Below, in pieces: positions 37,090 through 49,117 of a stretch of DNA of 64,000 nucleotides. Location of the stretch: contig JACCIX010000268.1 of assembly GCA_025506515.1 (NCBI GenBank), forward strand, positions 1-64,000, in the 5' to 3' direction. The stretch is from Flaveria trinervia. Lineage: Eukaryota > Streptophyta > Magnoliopsida > Asterales > Asteraceae. Below the pieces are notes generated by a model. The model was not told the DNA's origin. It ran no database searches and was given only the letters and a program-made list of their open reading frames with translations. The position numbers and the translations under genes were made by a program. Numbering within the stretch: position 1 is the first letter of the stretch; every line of letters starts with the position of its first letter.

Positions 37090-37172
37090 CTGTTCAATTT
37101 TAAAGGTATTTAACGACGCAGGTAACACATGAAAAGAATTAGGTCACAAAAGTTAAAGGTAAGTTAACATAC
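37090..37172 (-). other. Putative 83-nt spliceosomal intron between gag and protease
   Basis: On the minus strand the segment starts GTATGTTAACTTACC and ends AAAATTGAACAG. It has a CTAAT branch-like motif about 40 nt before the acceptor and in-frame stops. Exon junction ATG-G / GT-ATG keeps frame and joins VVNG to MFLINK, the expected gag-protease continuity. GGTATGTT repeats at both edges, so an insertion with an 8-bp duplication is the alternative. The B and D elements have no insert at this point. Confidence 0.6.
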
Positions 37173-38399
37173 CATTCACCACATCGTTGTTTGCTTGTGC
37201 TTGGTTAGCGTTGATGTTGAAAGCACGTCCTCGGGCTTGTGGCACATTACCCATGAGACCGGGAAATTGTGGGCGGAAATGACCAGGTTCCCCACAGTTA
37301 TAGCAAACACGGTTTGTGACCATGGCAACGTTGTTAGGTGCACGGTGACAAGTCGCCACCAAGTGACCATATTTACCGCATAAAGTACAGATACGGCATG
37401 GTTGATTCCCCGGGTGATGGTACTTACAAATGTTGCACATAGGCTGAGGACCAGCATAAGCCCTAGCCCCAGGCACTTGTGCCACAGGTGCAGCCGCAGG
37501 TATAAGTTGTCTTTGAGGTTGTTTGGGTGCAGCCACGACATAGTTGCGTGCCGGTGTGAACTTGCGCTTCTTGTTGTTGTTGTTGTTGTAAGACGGTTCA
37601 GCTTTAGTCTCCTTAACAGCCTCGGTAGCCGTGTTCTCTACCTTCTTTGCACCCTTCACAGACATGGTGCCGCTCGTATATGGTTCTCGGTGAGTTGAGC
37701 GGTGATAGTAATGGCTTCTTCCAAGGTTGTGGGTCGGCTACCCACCACAGTATCTTGAATTTGGGGTGGTACACCCTTAATGAACTTCTCGATGTTGCGG
37801 GGGACAGTGTCGACCATGTGAGGCAGTAGTATACTCAACTCGTCATGTCTAGTTGAGTAGGCCAAATGATCACCATCATTTTGCTTCAAGTTCCAAAACT
37901 CTTCTTCCAACTTTTGCAACTCACTTCTTGGGCAGAACTTCGCGATGGTGATGTTCTTGAACTCTTCCCAGGTAAGTGCTTGCACAGCTTCAGGTCCACG
38001 GTTTCTCTTCTCGCTATTCCACCAGGTAAGTGCCCTTTGTTGGAGCACACTAGTAGCATAACGAACCTTGAGCATCTCGGGACACTCACAATTGATAAAA
38101 GTATTCTCCATGCTTTCGAACCACTCAAGAAAACAAGTGGCTCCTTCCTTGCCACTAAAACTAGTGGGCTTGCAAGAGCTAAAGTGTTTGAAGGTGCAAG
38201 TTTGATTGTTCCCGTGTTGGTTGTTCCCATTTTGGTTGTTGCTATTCTCTCCATGACCATTTCCATTGTTGCTAGCGTTGGTCATTAAGGTGCTATTAAG
38301 TTCAGCAACCATGGTCGGGATGACAGCAGCCATTTGACGAGCAATCATGGCGGCTAACTTACGATTGGAACTTCCACGCTTTCTATGATGACGAGACAT
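37173..38399 (-). pseudogene. Gypsy gag with zinc knuckles, one frameshift
   Basis: Forms the particle. The start MSRHHRKRGSSNRKLAAMIA (38399) was chosen because upstream codons look like leader. An Asn/Gly-rich linker is followed by the capsid segment (ATCFLEWFESMENTF, ALTWWNSEK, EFCP-type KFCPRSELQKLEEEFW, FIKGVPPQIQ). The frame breaks near 37660. The downstream part holds knuckle CTLCGKYGHLVATC and a second, CYNCGEPGHFRPQF, whose last Cys is Phe. Confidence 0.88.
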
Positions 38400-39046
38400 G
38401 CTGGAATATACAAAATGAGTTAGATACGAGAATTGGAATAACAAGGATTATAGTTCAACAAGGACCAGGCAAAAGTTGGAAGGCACATGGAGTGGTTCCA
38501 TTTGGTAACGCATTACCATTTGGAAACGTTGACACGTCAAGGTAAGTTGACCCACTTGCCTTAGAAATTTGTGTATATTGACCATAGTTTATCACTCATC
38601 CCAGAGATCCCCAGGTAAGCATAACTAGTCCCGTAGGATTTATGTGATATGCTTGCCTTAGCCCGAGGGCCTTTTTGCCAGGAAATCCAGAATACAGGTG
38701 TCTATGTGTCACACAAATTTCATAGGTTCATGAAATCAAAACCTTGATGAGATTTAACATAGATTAGACATAAGTCTAAGGATCCAAGTCATAAGCATAA
38801 GTATACAATTCCACGTGTCGTCGAGAATAAGATTAAGAAGTTTCATTTGTCGGGGAGAGTCAAAGTGTCAAAGTTAAGTTAAGGAGACAAGTAACAAAGT
38901 TTAGACGATTACAAGGCAACCTATGCTAAGGCATCAAGTTGCACATAAGTATGGCATATTCCAAAAATATAAAATTATCCTATGAGGTTCATGCATAAGC
39001 TATAGTCTAGGTCACCATTTCTAATAACCTAAATCCCTATAGTTAT
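38400..39046 (-). other. Leader of the A element
   Basis: Non-coding stretch between PBS and gag. Its PBS-proximal part resembles 9004 onward in the non-autonomous copy. Confidence 0.6.
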
Positions 39047-39060
39047 GGGCTCTGATACCA
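39047..39060 (-). other. Primer-binding site, initiator tRNA-Met
   Basis: Minus strand TGGTATCAGAGCCC, three bases after the 5' LTR; perfect match to the usual plant gypsy site. Confidence 0.9.
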
Positions 39061-39063
39061 ATC

Positions 39064-41613
39064 TGTCACACCCCAACCTTGACGGCGGAAACGTCGAGAT
39101 ATGAGGGTTAAGATTGTTCACAGCCACATAACGCTATATTAAAATGTAAATATTCTTATCATAAGTCTTGAAATGAAATACAATCATGCGTCTCAAATAA
39201 GTAATAAGTTCAAACATAACATAACATAAAGTAACTTTTTATTTCATTAACTAGGTCCAAGTCCTAGGTTATCGCATGCTTCAAAGGATCACTTTAAACT
39301 TGAGGTTGACCTGAAACATGATAAAAATAAGAGTCAACTAAAATAGTTGGTGAGTTTCCAAGGTTTTCATACATAATATGATAAAGTTTACAAGTAGCAA
39401 TTCATGTCATAGGTCATAAGTTAGTAAAGTTATAGAACACATATCGTTACAACCAAACCTCGACTTGATTACAAGTATATAAGATTGGCTAAGTGTATTT
39501 GGTTCCCATGATGAACAAGCATACGTCATCAGGAGCCGGCAATACCTCGGCTTTAGCACCAATAGGCTTGTCAGGCCCAAAGATCTAAGACGTCGCCAAG
39601 CTAGCAATAGTTAATGATTGTAAACAAACTATGTATCTCATATAATCACTTACAACATACAAATAACCATGACAAAAATATGAATTGCAAGTGATTTAAG
39701 TCTCAAATTTATAAGTGTAAGATGTATAAGTATCATGTTCACCCCAAAATAGTGTGAAAAATGTACAAAAAAGGGCAAGGAAAACTCACATGATGTATAA
39801 GTGTATAAGATGATAATAAGAAATAAAAGACGTTCCAACGAGTTCCTTTACAAGATACCTAAACGTATTACAAGATTAAGTTTAGCGTTAAGATTAACGT
39901 TTAAACGTGAACTAGGTTTTGATAAGAATTTGGATGTTCTTATAAAGTTAGTTATTGAAATCATCATCACATGTATATTGTGTATATATATATATATATA
40001 GTCCAATTGAAGAAAAATATCATTTAGAAAAATTTTAAAGGAATTAAATCCTTAATAATAATTTATAAATTTTAATCATAAGTTGTTTATCAAATTTTAT
40101 AATTATCATTATTAATCAATACTTTAAGGTAACATAACGATCAATAATAACCTAATGATTTAAGCTATTACATATTATCTTTTTTTTTTAAAAAAATGAA
40201 CTAAGCATAATATATGTTGATAATATTTAAAAAAAAGAAAAGAAAGAAAAAAATGTTAAAGTATTTATAATGAGAAATTTACAGAAAATAATTTGGATGA
40301 TTTAAAAATATTTGAAGTTTGTAAAATTATTTTATATTTATAAAAAATTTTCATAATTAAAATATGGCTGAAAAAGCTTAAAAAAAATAATGCAGGTCAT
40401 TGGGTTCGAACCTGTGACCTTAAGTGTGAAATGGGAGTGTGAAACCATTAGGTTGGGTAGCCTATGCCTATTAAGGCTTGGTTTCCATTTTGTAAAACAA
40501 CCAAAAGCCTTGAATCTCCCAAATTCACATAACCCTAGAATGTTTGTGAATCAAATTGAACATCAATTCAAGGTTATCAATCAAATTAAGTTTAGGGCTT
40601 TTGTTCCTCATGTGAAATCGAGTATATGTATGTATTTAACTTACTTGATTCGTTCGATATTCGATGTTCACGTTTTGAACCTAAGTTGCGACCGAGGAGA
40701 AACTGGTTCAAGGTGCAATCGTCGATGAAAATCCAATAAACTTGCAGATAGCTTCGAGTGATGATTCAGATGAAAAGCCCTTTATAAATTTCGAAAATTG
40801 AAGCCCTAATGACGGTGTTCGAGTATGGTTCAAGTTGCGACCGAAGGTGATGATAGGATTCGATGTATGCGTTTTTTCAGGTGCAATGAAGAGTGTAATC
40901 GATTGCAGATAGCTAAACGGTTGCTTGTGTTAAGTTAATTCGATTATTGTTGTGTTTAATGACAAAATGGCCATGAGTTAAAAGTGTTTCGGTTATACGA
41001 TCGAATGGACCTGGTAACCGATGTATAACTCGATTATTAAGTGCATTCAAGTTCGAATTACGTATATGAAACGGTTCGGATCAATTTTGGGTTACAAAAA
41101 CGATCGGTTTTTTTTGGTCTTTAAGCCTCACCGGAGCCGCCGGTGTTAGGCCGGAGTGTGGCCGGAAAAACGGGCAAAAAAAAGGGGGGGTGGGGAGTTT
41201 GGGTTTTAATTAATTACACATATAGCCCCTCAACTTTAGATTTCTATGATTTTATGCTAAAACTTTAATTTAAAGTTTTAAAACTAACAACTTAGCCCCT
41301 AGTTTAGTTGTTTTAAGTTAAAATTCACAAGATTATAATAATAATATTATTATTAATTTTATTGTTAATATTATTATTATTACAATATTATTATTATTAT
41401 TATCATTATAGTTATTAGTATATTATTACAACTTGAATTATGATTACTACTATTAATATTAATATGATTATTATTATTTGATATTTATATTTTTAACTAA
41501 TGACAATAATGAATAGGCACAAACAACACATGAGTTTCAAAATTGACAAAAATAACCATGTAAGAGTAAACGAAGTTAACTTTCAGTTAACAAAAAAAAT
41601 ACGAGATGTTACA
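39064..41613 (-). repeat. 5' LTR of the complete A element (2550 bp)
   Basis: Near-identical to 31078-33656. Most differences are one-base changes in run length (e.g. AAA/AA, TTT/TT, GGG/GG) plus loss of 12 bp near 41165. Confidence 0.95.
40391..40480 (-). other. tRNA-like module in A 5' LTR
   Basis: Same module as at 32413-32500, with box B GGTTCGAACCC-like sequence at about 40400-40412 and box A-like sequence near 40441-40459. Confidence 0.5.
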
Positions 41614-41618
41614 AAATG

Positions 41619-42352
41619 GACCCTATGCGAATGGACCTTATGCGGATAATCACTATGGGCGAATGAACGCAATGCAGATGAGCACCCAGGCGTATGGGCC
41701 TCAGTCGCACGACTCACATGCGAATGAACCTCAGTCGCACGACTCGCAGACGAATGAACATCATTTGCATGCCATTCGGTCGCATAGCCCTAGTTGATGT
41801 AGAATGCAGTTCATCTTGAACCTAATCTGCACTTTTCGGCCTCCAAACCCTCTCAAACCTATTCTAAGCTCAAATCAACCATCCAAAACCTTAGGAATAC
41901 ATACCACTACACCATTTAAGCACACACAAGCCCGAAAACACACCCCACTCGCATCACACACAAATACATACATATGGGTTCAACACACATTTCAAAAAAA
42001 GGTTTTACTATGTGCTCCAGCCCCAAATCAGTTGAAAACATGCAAAAGAGGGGTCCAAGAACTCACACAAACAACCCTGTCGAGTAGAGCTTCAAACCAA
42101 CCCTCTACACCTCAACTTTTGCGCGCGAAACCAAGAAAACCGAAGCTCGAAACCTCTTTTCTCCCTCTCTTCTCTCTTTGTCTGAATTTTATAAGTGTGG
42201 GGGAGGAGAGTGGGATGTCCTCCCCTCTAAATCCCCCACTCTTCCAAACCTTCTCCCGTTTGGCAAGTTCAATCCCTTGACTTTGGACTTTATTTCTTTT
42301 CTTTCTCTTTTTCTTCTTTCTTTGGCTTCAAGGGAAATAACCATGCGTTACA
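41619..42352 (-). repeat. Solo LTR 'B', right part
   Basis: Holds an array of TTCGCA/AGTCGCACGACT-type units (about 41628-41790), then the reverse of the B LTR start (TTTCTTCTTTCTTTGGCTTC ... GCGTTACA). Followed at once by TTATA (42353-42357), matching 29844-29848, so this is a solo LTR with target duplication. Reverse TATA-like CTTATAAAATTC near 42190 marks its promoter. Confidence 0.88.
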
Positions 42353-42357
42353 TTATA

Positions 42358-43413
42358 TGTTTTAAGCCTGTTACGCATACTATTATGTTTGTTATTGCAT
42401 GTTATGATGTTTTTGATTGAAATGAACACATTATAAATGACTTAGATATGACTGAGTTGATAAATATGAGTTGCTGAAATGTTATCGTGTATATGATGTT
42501 CTCGCGTATAAGATGTTCTCGTTTGTATAATGTTTTCTTATGAGTATGTAACTTGGTGTGCAAATGTCTTGATCTATTAGATGTTTTTCACGTAGTGATG
42601 TTATCGCTTGCCTAGAATTTCTCGCTTGGTAGTTTCCGCATGCCTAAGTTCTTGCCTGCTTGAATGTTCTCGCGTATATAGTTCTCGCATACTTAGAAGT
42701 TTTTGCATAGCCTTAGTGTTTTCACATACGTAGGTTTTGGATAAGTAAGTTCTTGCTTGACTAAGTATTGCGCAATGTGTTATCTTATACGTTCTAAATT
42801 GTTTTCAAAATGATAATGGTATTTAAGTTACTTGGTATGTTCATGTACTATTATAAGTAAATTATTATATAATGAAAGTGAAATATAAAGTAAATAAAAA
42901 GTAAAACATAATGAATGGAAATATTTTAAGCATGATGAAAGGAGATTCATAACCATTAAGTTATTAGAAGTCTAGCATATGACACTGATTCAGTATAGTG
43001 AAAGATTGATAAAAAGAAATAGTGAAGGATAATGAAAGAGCTAAACATGTTAATATGTATGTACTAATGTGTGATCACGTATGATAAAGCAAAGGCTTTA
43101 AATGTATATTATAATATAAAACTATAACTCACTCAGTAACGTTGACTTTGTATGTGTTATAGTTGGCAGGTAATGTTTTGGCTGACGAGATGCAGACATG
43201 TGTACGAAGGCTAGTGCCAAAGTTCAAGCCTAGCATCCAATTTGAAAGAATGAATAAGTGATTATAGCTTTTGACGTTTAAATACACTTTATTGTTTTCT
43301 TATGACTATTTTTTTATTAATGGTCATATATGATTTCCATTATAAATTATGTTTATAAATATTTTATGTTGTGTATAGCCAATTATAAGGATTCCCGGGA
43401 AGGGAGCCTTACA
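42358..43413 (+). repeat. LTR 'C', right part
   Basis: Continues the LTR begun at 29471. Has a degenerate TTCTCGCATA/TTCTCGCGTATA array (42480-42730), then the shared AACTCACTCAGTAACG and GTTGGCAGGTAATG segments, ending GGGAGCCTTACA. The next bases resemble a very worn PBS. No duplication matches the left flank. Confidence 0.65.
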
Positions 43414-46400
43414 AGTTAGTGTGTTGTTCCTCTCCTCGAAAATCCATATGCCGGGATCTCTCATTTATATAGTGACACACCCACAATGGCTCAAGAAAGT
43501 AGCGTATTTTATTTTAGCATAGGTTCGCAAGTATTGTGCTATCGTATTAGTAGTACCATGATTCTATGTATAGTTGATATTCTCACGATGAAGGCTCCTT
43601 AATTAGCAATGGTGAAATAGCCCTCATTTGAAGAGCACGTGGCTACTCTATTATGCCATATATGATATTTTCCGTGAGAGTCTTTCCTTTGACTTATAAT
43701 GCTAATTAGTTTTCTAGTGATGCATTTTGTGTCACAATGATTGTTAGTTTATGATGGTTGAATTTTCATGTGTTATTTTAGATACATTGCGGTGGATGAA
43801 AGAAGCCTATTCGAACATTTAGGGTATGCTTGCTTGCATAACTTTGTACCTCATGACTTTTGCATGAACAATATTCTTTATTTCAACTTTTTCAACATGA
43901 TCCTTAAGAATTTTGTAGGGATTCTTATCGTATTCTTGATGGAGCCTTTCCGTTAAATCTTTAATAAAATCATATGTTGGCCACACCCAAAAGAAAGTTC
44001 TCAATTCTTTGCTCAGAAATGCTAGCATCAAGGCTGTTATGAATTGAACATCATTAGAAAATGGACTCGGGCCTTCTTTACAAATTCATAGGCATCACGA
44101 GATGTTACTCCGGTACACAACACTTCAGAACATGTAACTTCTTATTTACCTCGAGTTGCAAGTTATAGTACTAATTTAAGAAGTGTGTTTCATCTAAATC
44201 TAATAACGTTCAAAATGTTAGTTTTAGGAATTAAGAGGCATTCACGAGACATATAGAATGTAAAAGAAAAATATTAGCGTTTTTATATTTATTATTGTTC
44301 TAACAAATTACTGGCCAGCTTTTAATATTATTTATTTTAAAATTTTGAGATCCATATTTTACTATATTTTATAAATGGTCATTCTCTATTTATAATATAT
44401 AGTTACACAAGCTAGTAAGGTTCATCATTTGTATCTGATACAATTCTCAAACTTTATGAGGCTGTTTAGATAATTTGTTTATCTTTGTCTGTATGTTTAA
44501 TCTTATCTACGCCCACTCCCTAATAATTGGCTAAGTGCAACTCTTGATTCGACCCAAGACTTAAAAAAACATGATATCACCTTGTTCTAACACTCTTAGG
44601 CCAAAATATAATAACTTCTTACTTGATGATTCATTTAGTATGAGACATCTTTTGACAATAAGCGTGATTTGTAGTTTTTTTTAATGATCTCGACTCATGT
44701 TACACATCGCAGGATAACTAAAAAAAGTCAACCTGACATGACAACAAGAGACACTTGAGCAATTATTTAAGTATGAGAACGAGTATGATATTAATAAAAA
44801 AGTTTGCAGACACAAAATAACATGTATACCAACAAGCAGTTTGGTAATGAGTAATGGTAATTGCAAGTAAAAGACTAAATATGAAACATGGTTTTACATT
44901 CAAGTATGTAACTAGTATTACCAATACCCATCTCACTGTTATTCTTAGTACATACGTAGTGTAACGCCTTAAACAAATCCTATCTTGGTTGTTGGATTTG
45001 TATTATATCGTAAAGAGTTGATAGTATAGTATAACACTATAATACACGCATGTTAAGTCCTAGCCTACTAGATCCCAGTCATAATAATGCCATGGAATGT
45101 CATTGTTTAGGTTATTAAGTGAGTTTGGGCTAGTCATAGTCTTTTATTTAAAACAACAATACACAAACTAACTTTTAGGATAAGATCTTATATTCAAACG
45201 TAATAAAGTGAGACGGTTCAATTGATTTATCTATAAATCTCTTAAATTTATTTAATTAAACCAACATTGTCGTATTTCTTATCACAAATTGATAACATGC
45301 ATAATACATTAAACTTCATGTATTTTTCTCTATGTAACTAACCACGTCAATTTCAAAGTCGTAACATGCAAATGTTATCGGCTAGCGTAATTAAAATCAT
45401 ATGTCGTAATTTTTAAAATTGTATGTATGTATGAAAACATGTGATTAAGCATAGAGCAAAAATTGGATATTGCACTAACGGTTTGATATACTTATATCCA
45501 AAACTGAGTTCGCATGAGATTATAAAACTTATCAAGTCACACACATACAAACCATTAGAATTGTTTCAAGGTTTCATTTTAACATTTATTTTTGTAGTTT
45601 ATCCATCATAATGCTTAATTTATGGTCATGAAGTGCAATTTTAAATTCGCTAGTTATATTTTAAATTATCTACAAAACGGAAAAAAGAAAATACATGTAT
45701 TTGAGAAACTAGGATTTTTGCGGTCGCGCTTAGAGGTGAGACTTTGATTGTCTTCTTCACACTACGCGGCTTTACTTTGGTCTTTATTTGTTTGAATCAT
45801 CTCAAAACATAAAAATGAATACAAATAGAAGTTCCTATAATACTTATACTAGTAACAGAGACGACTGTTTATAATCGGTTTGATTCATCACGACACCACA
45901 ATGATAACTACACTTAATATAACCTAGGATAAAGAAAAATACTCGAGAATTGAATATAACTACATTTCAAAAATAATTATATCGAAAGTTATTCACATGC
46001 ATTGTGTTGTGGGCACTGCATATAACTTCCCAAACATACATCCATGAGTTTCTGTTCTTTATATAAACCAACAAATATGTGATTAAAATAGTCAAATCTA
46101 AGAGACCTAGGGACATCAGATTTCTTATGGATCTCTATAACCCAAACAATCTCACCAACACCAAGCAAAAACAAATAAAATCAAAACAAATTTCAACCAC
46201 AAATAGCTAAAGCAATGTTGATTCCTCGAGATTCGAGTGGTATCAAGAATATAATCAAAAGCAAGAAACTGAACATACCATCCTTCAAGGTTTTTGATGT
46301 TGCGTGGGGTGGGGTTGAAGGTTCAGTGAACTAGTGTTTGAGGAAGTGGTCGACGGTGGTGGTTTGAGGAAATGGATGACCTACTGTGATCGTTGATTTA

Positions 46401-46798
46401 TTTACATTAAAATTTTACAACCTATTCTAACCTTATAAATATGTTTTTAGGTCCAAACTGACCCATTTATTTTTTAAAAATGCCCATAAGAACCCAAAAT
46501 GATTAATGAGCTTGTTTTGCCACCCATAGTGGGCACACACCGAGGTGTTTAAGACATAAACTTAAAAACCTATGTGGTAAAAATCAAAATTTTACAAACT
46601 ATTATAGCTAACGTGTTCAAAACACAAACTTAAAATCTAATGTGGCCAATTTGAAAACATTACAAACTATTATAGCTAAGGTGTTCAAATCGGTGACCAA
46701 AATAAAAAATCTATAAACTCTATTTTGGCAATTTTGAATTGACTCAAACCTCACCAACTTAGAAACCCAAAACTTCTATGAACCTACCTAACGTATAA
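43414..46798. other. Intergenic, no supported gene
   Basis: AT-rich. A minus-strand frame at 44031-43819 (MMLAFLSKELRTF ... YDFIKDLTERLHQEY) has the spacing of a copia gag UBN2 segment, compare the one at 4470-4207, and is probably a worn relic. Other short frames are unrecognised. Confidence 0.35.
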
Positions 46799-47100
46799 GG
46801 CTATGTTTGGTTGGAAGAAATGGAATGGAATTGAGAAACTAGTATAATTTTCAAGTAAAATAATGTTTGAGTGGATAATGAAATCTAAAACCTAAGTGAA
46901 TGTTTCACCTCAAATTCCTTTGGTTGTGGAATTTTAAAATCCTTTCGTCTAGAGAGGGAATTTGAAATCACACAACTAATGGAATTTGAGGTGAAATATT
47001 CCATTGGGTTTTACATTTTATTATCCACTTTTACTTAAAAATTATACTAGTTTCTCAATTCCATTTCATTCTATTCCATTCCTTCCAATCAAACGTTCCC
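46799..47100. mobile_element. Tourist-like MITE (PIF/Harbinger type)
   Basis: 302 bp fold-back. The left arm starts GGCTATGTTTGGTTGG, the right arm is its imperfect complement ending CCAATCAAACGTTCCC, and the arms pair over more than 70 bp. TAA flanks both sides (46796-46798, 47101-47103), the expected 3-bp duplication. Confidence 0.8.
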
Positions 47101-47160
47101 TAAAGGTTTCTTATTTTAATAAAAAAATGTGACAAAAGTGTAAATATGAAAAGACTGCCA

Positions 47161-49117
47161 TGTAACATCCGATATTTTCTGAGATAAAACCCAAACCCAA
47201 AACCATTTTGAGATTTTTATTATTAAACTATTAATAATTTTAATAGATCAAATACACTAAATGTGAAATTTATTATTATGAACTATTCATAATCTAAGCA
47301 ACTTGTAAAAACTTATTGATTTAAAAGTAAATCTTTTCATAAGGTTATAACGATTTAGTAATCATTTTACAATAAATAATTAAATGAAAAATTTTGTGAG
47401 TTTTATAAATGTTATAAAGATTAACAAATAAATTAATTTGGTTTATTATTCAAATGGGTTTTATAAAGTATAAGGTTGAATTTGTAATTTTTAATACTTT
47501 CTATAAAAGCTTTATTACATAAAATAATAAAGACCCATAACTAAAGGGACTAAACTTGTAAATATTTGAAACCACCCAACCTCTCTCTCCGTCGACCATC
47601 TCTATTTCTGGCCAAGTCCGGCCACCACTCCGGAGACCACCCAATCGTATCAAAACATCAATTTAAACCTAATTAAACCGTTCACAAATCTTCGCGACGA
47701 GGAATCGAACTTTGAGGCATGATCAAAACCGATTACACATGCCTTTAATCTCAGTTTAATTCGAAACGTAATACCATCAACTAATTGATCTGTTACAACT
47801 TGAATAATGATCAAATATTTCAATTATCCAACCCAAAACGCTTCTGAGATTAATTCTGATTCGAATGTACACGTTATCGCGATTAAAATCATGTTACTGC
47901 TCGTGAATTGAAACCGAAACTATAGAATCAAAATCATAACTTGATTGTATTGAAACTGATAAAATTAATCTCATATACTAAAGGGTAAACACTCCAATAG
48001 ATTCTTTCAAACTAATCAAACTCTTAATTTCATCTGCAACTCAACAACGCACCACCATCGATCATCGTCTCTACTCGAACCTGCAACATAGTCATTATCC
48101 ATGTTTGAAGCAACCTTAATCAAAATTAGTTGAGGGATAATACTCGGTACCATCATTAGAAGCTTTTCATTTGATCAATTGAACCAACAACATCATCAAA
48201 TTTCGATCAAACTCCATTCTTGGTCGCGACTCGTTCTTAAACCTGTGATCATCAATTCGAACTTAATCATGTAAGTTAAATATATCATCATACTCGGTTT
48301 AACATGGGGAAACAAAGACCTAATATCAATTTCGTTATCATAACCATCTTGAGGTTCAATTGGAATCAAATTGATTCTAGGGTTCTTGAGCAATTTGGGG
48401 TTTTCTTTAGTTAATGAATTTATAAATTATATTTTATTTCAAAACATATATGGGCTTCAGCCCAATTGGTTACAACTCTTCACTCATTAACCGGAGGTCT
48501 TAGGTTCAAACCCAGCCTCTGACATTTATTTTATTTATATTGATTTTATCCATTTTTAAAATAATAAAAATTTATATTAATATGTTATTAAAACAAAGTA
48601 AAAATTATTTTTGCTAACTAAAACATTTTAGAAATTATTAAATTAATTTAAAAGGTTTTAAAAACTTATGATATTAAATATAATTACTTATAAAAGGATA
48701 AAAAATATTATAGAAGACATTATTAAGTCATTTAATATGGTTTAAATGTAATAAACCTATTACGGTTCAAATAAAGGTTATTTTAAAACATTATAAATTT
48801 ACAGGTTAAATAAATAAATAGTTATCTAAATAATTATTTAAATAATTAATTATTCATCTATTCATTTAATCATGTTATATATGATTAGTTAATAAACTTA
48901 TTCCTTAAACTTTACTTAAGATTTTGAAACTTATAAAACAATATAAATTTCTATTATACTTTATTCTTATTTTTAAGGCTTGATAATATAAGACCTTTAT
49001 AATAAATCATATAAAAGCTCAAAACTCTATAAAATAATTTTTTAGATAATTTTAAAGTCATTTGAATAAATATTCAATTAATTACCTTTATTAAATCTGA
49101 CATAATAATTATAAAAT
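47161..49117 (+). repeat. Family A LTR, 3' part missing
   Basis: Starts TGTAACATCCGATATTTTC, then follows the A-LTR order to an AT-rich zone where the B element begins. Open frames here are not genes. Confidence 0.75.
48451..48525 (+). other. tRNA-like module in A LTR
   Basis: Box A-like CAGCCCAATTGGTTA (48458-48472) and box B-like GGTTCAAACCC (48503-48513). Confidence 0.5.

Larger units (their letters stand above)
31078..41613 (-). mobile_element. Complete family A Ty3/gypsy element, chromovirus-like, 10.5 kb
   Basis: Flanked by a perfect 5-bp duplication AAATG (31073-31077 and 41614-41618). Both LTRs run TGTCACACC to GATGTTACA on the plus strand. Order on the minus strand is 5' LTR, PBS, gag, PR, RT-RNase H, INT, chromodomain-like tail, PPT, 3' LTR, which defines Ty3/gypsy. 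The LTRs are nearly identical apart from scattered single-base indels, one 12-bp difference and few substitutions, so insertion is recent. A handful of frame errors break the polyprotein. Confidence 0.95.

Noticed and set aside
41606..42280. Plus-strand frames with repeated NEPQSHDS-like units
   Set aside because: They translate the solo B LTR repeat array and LTR start in the antisense direction.
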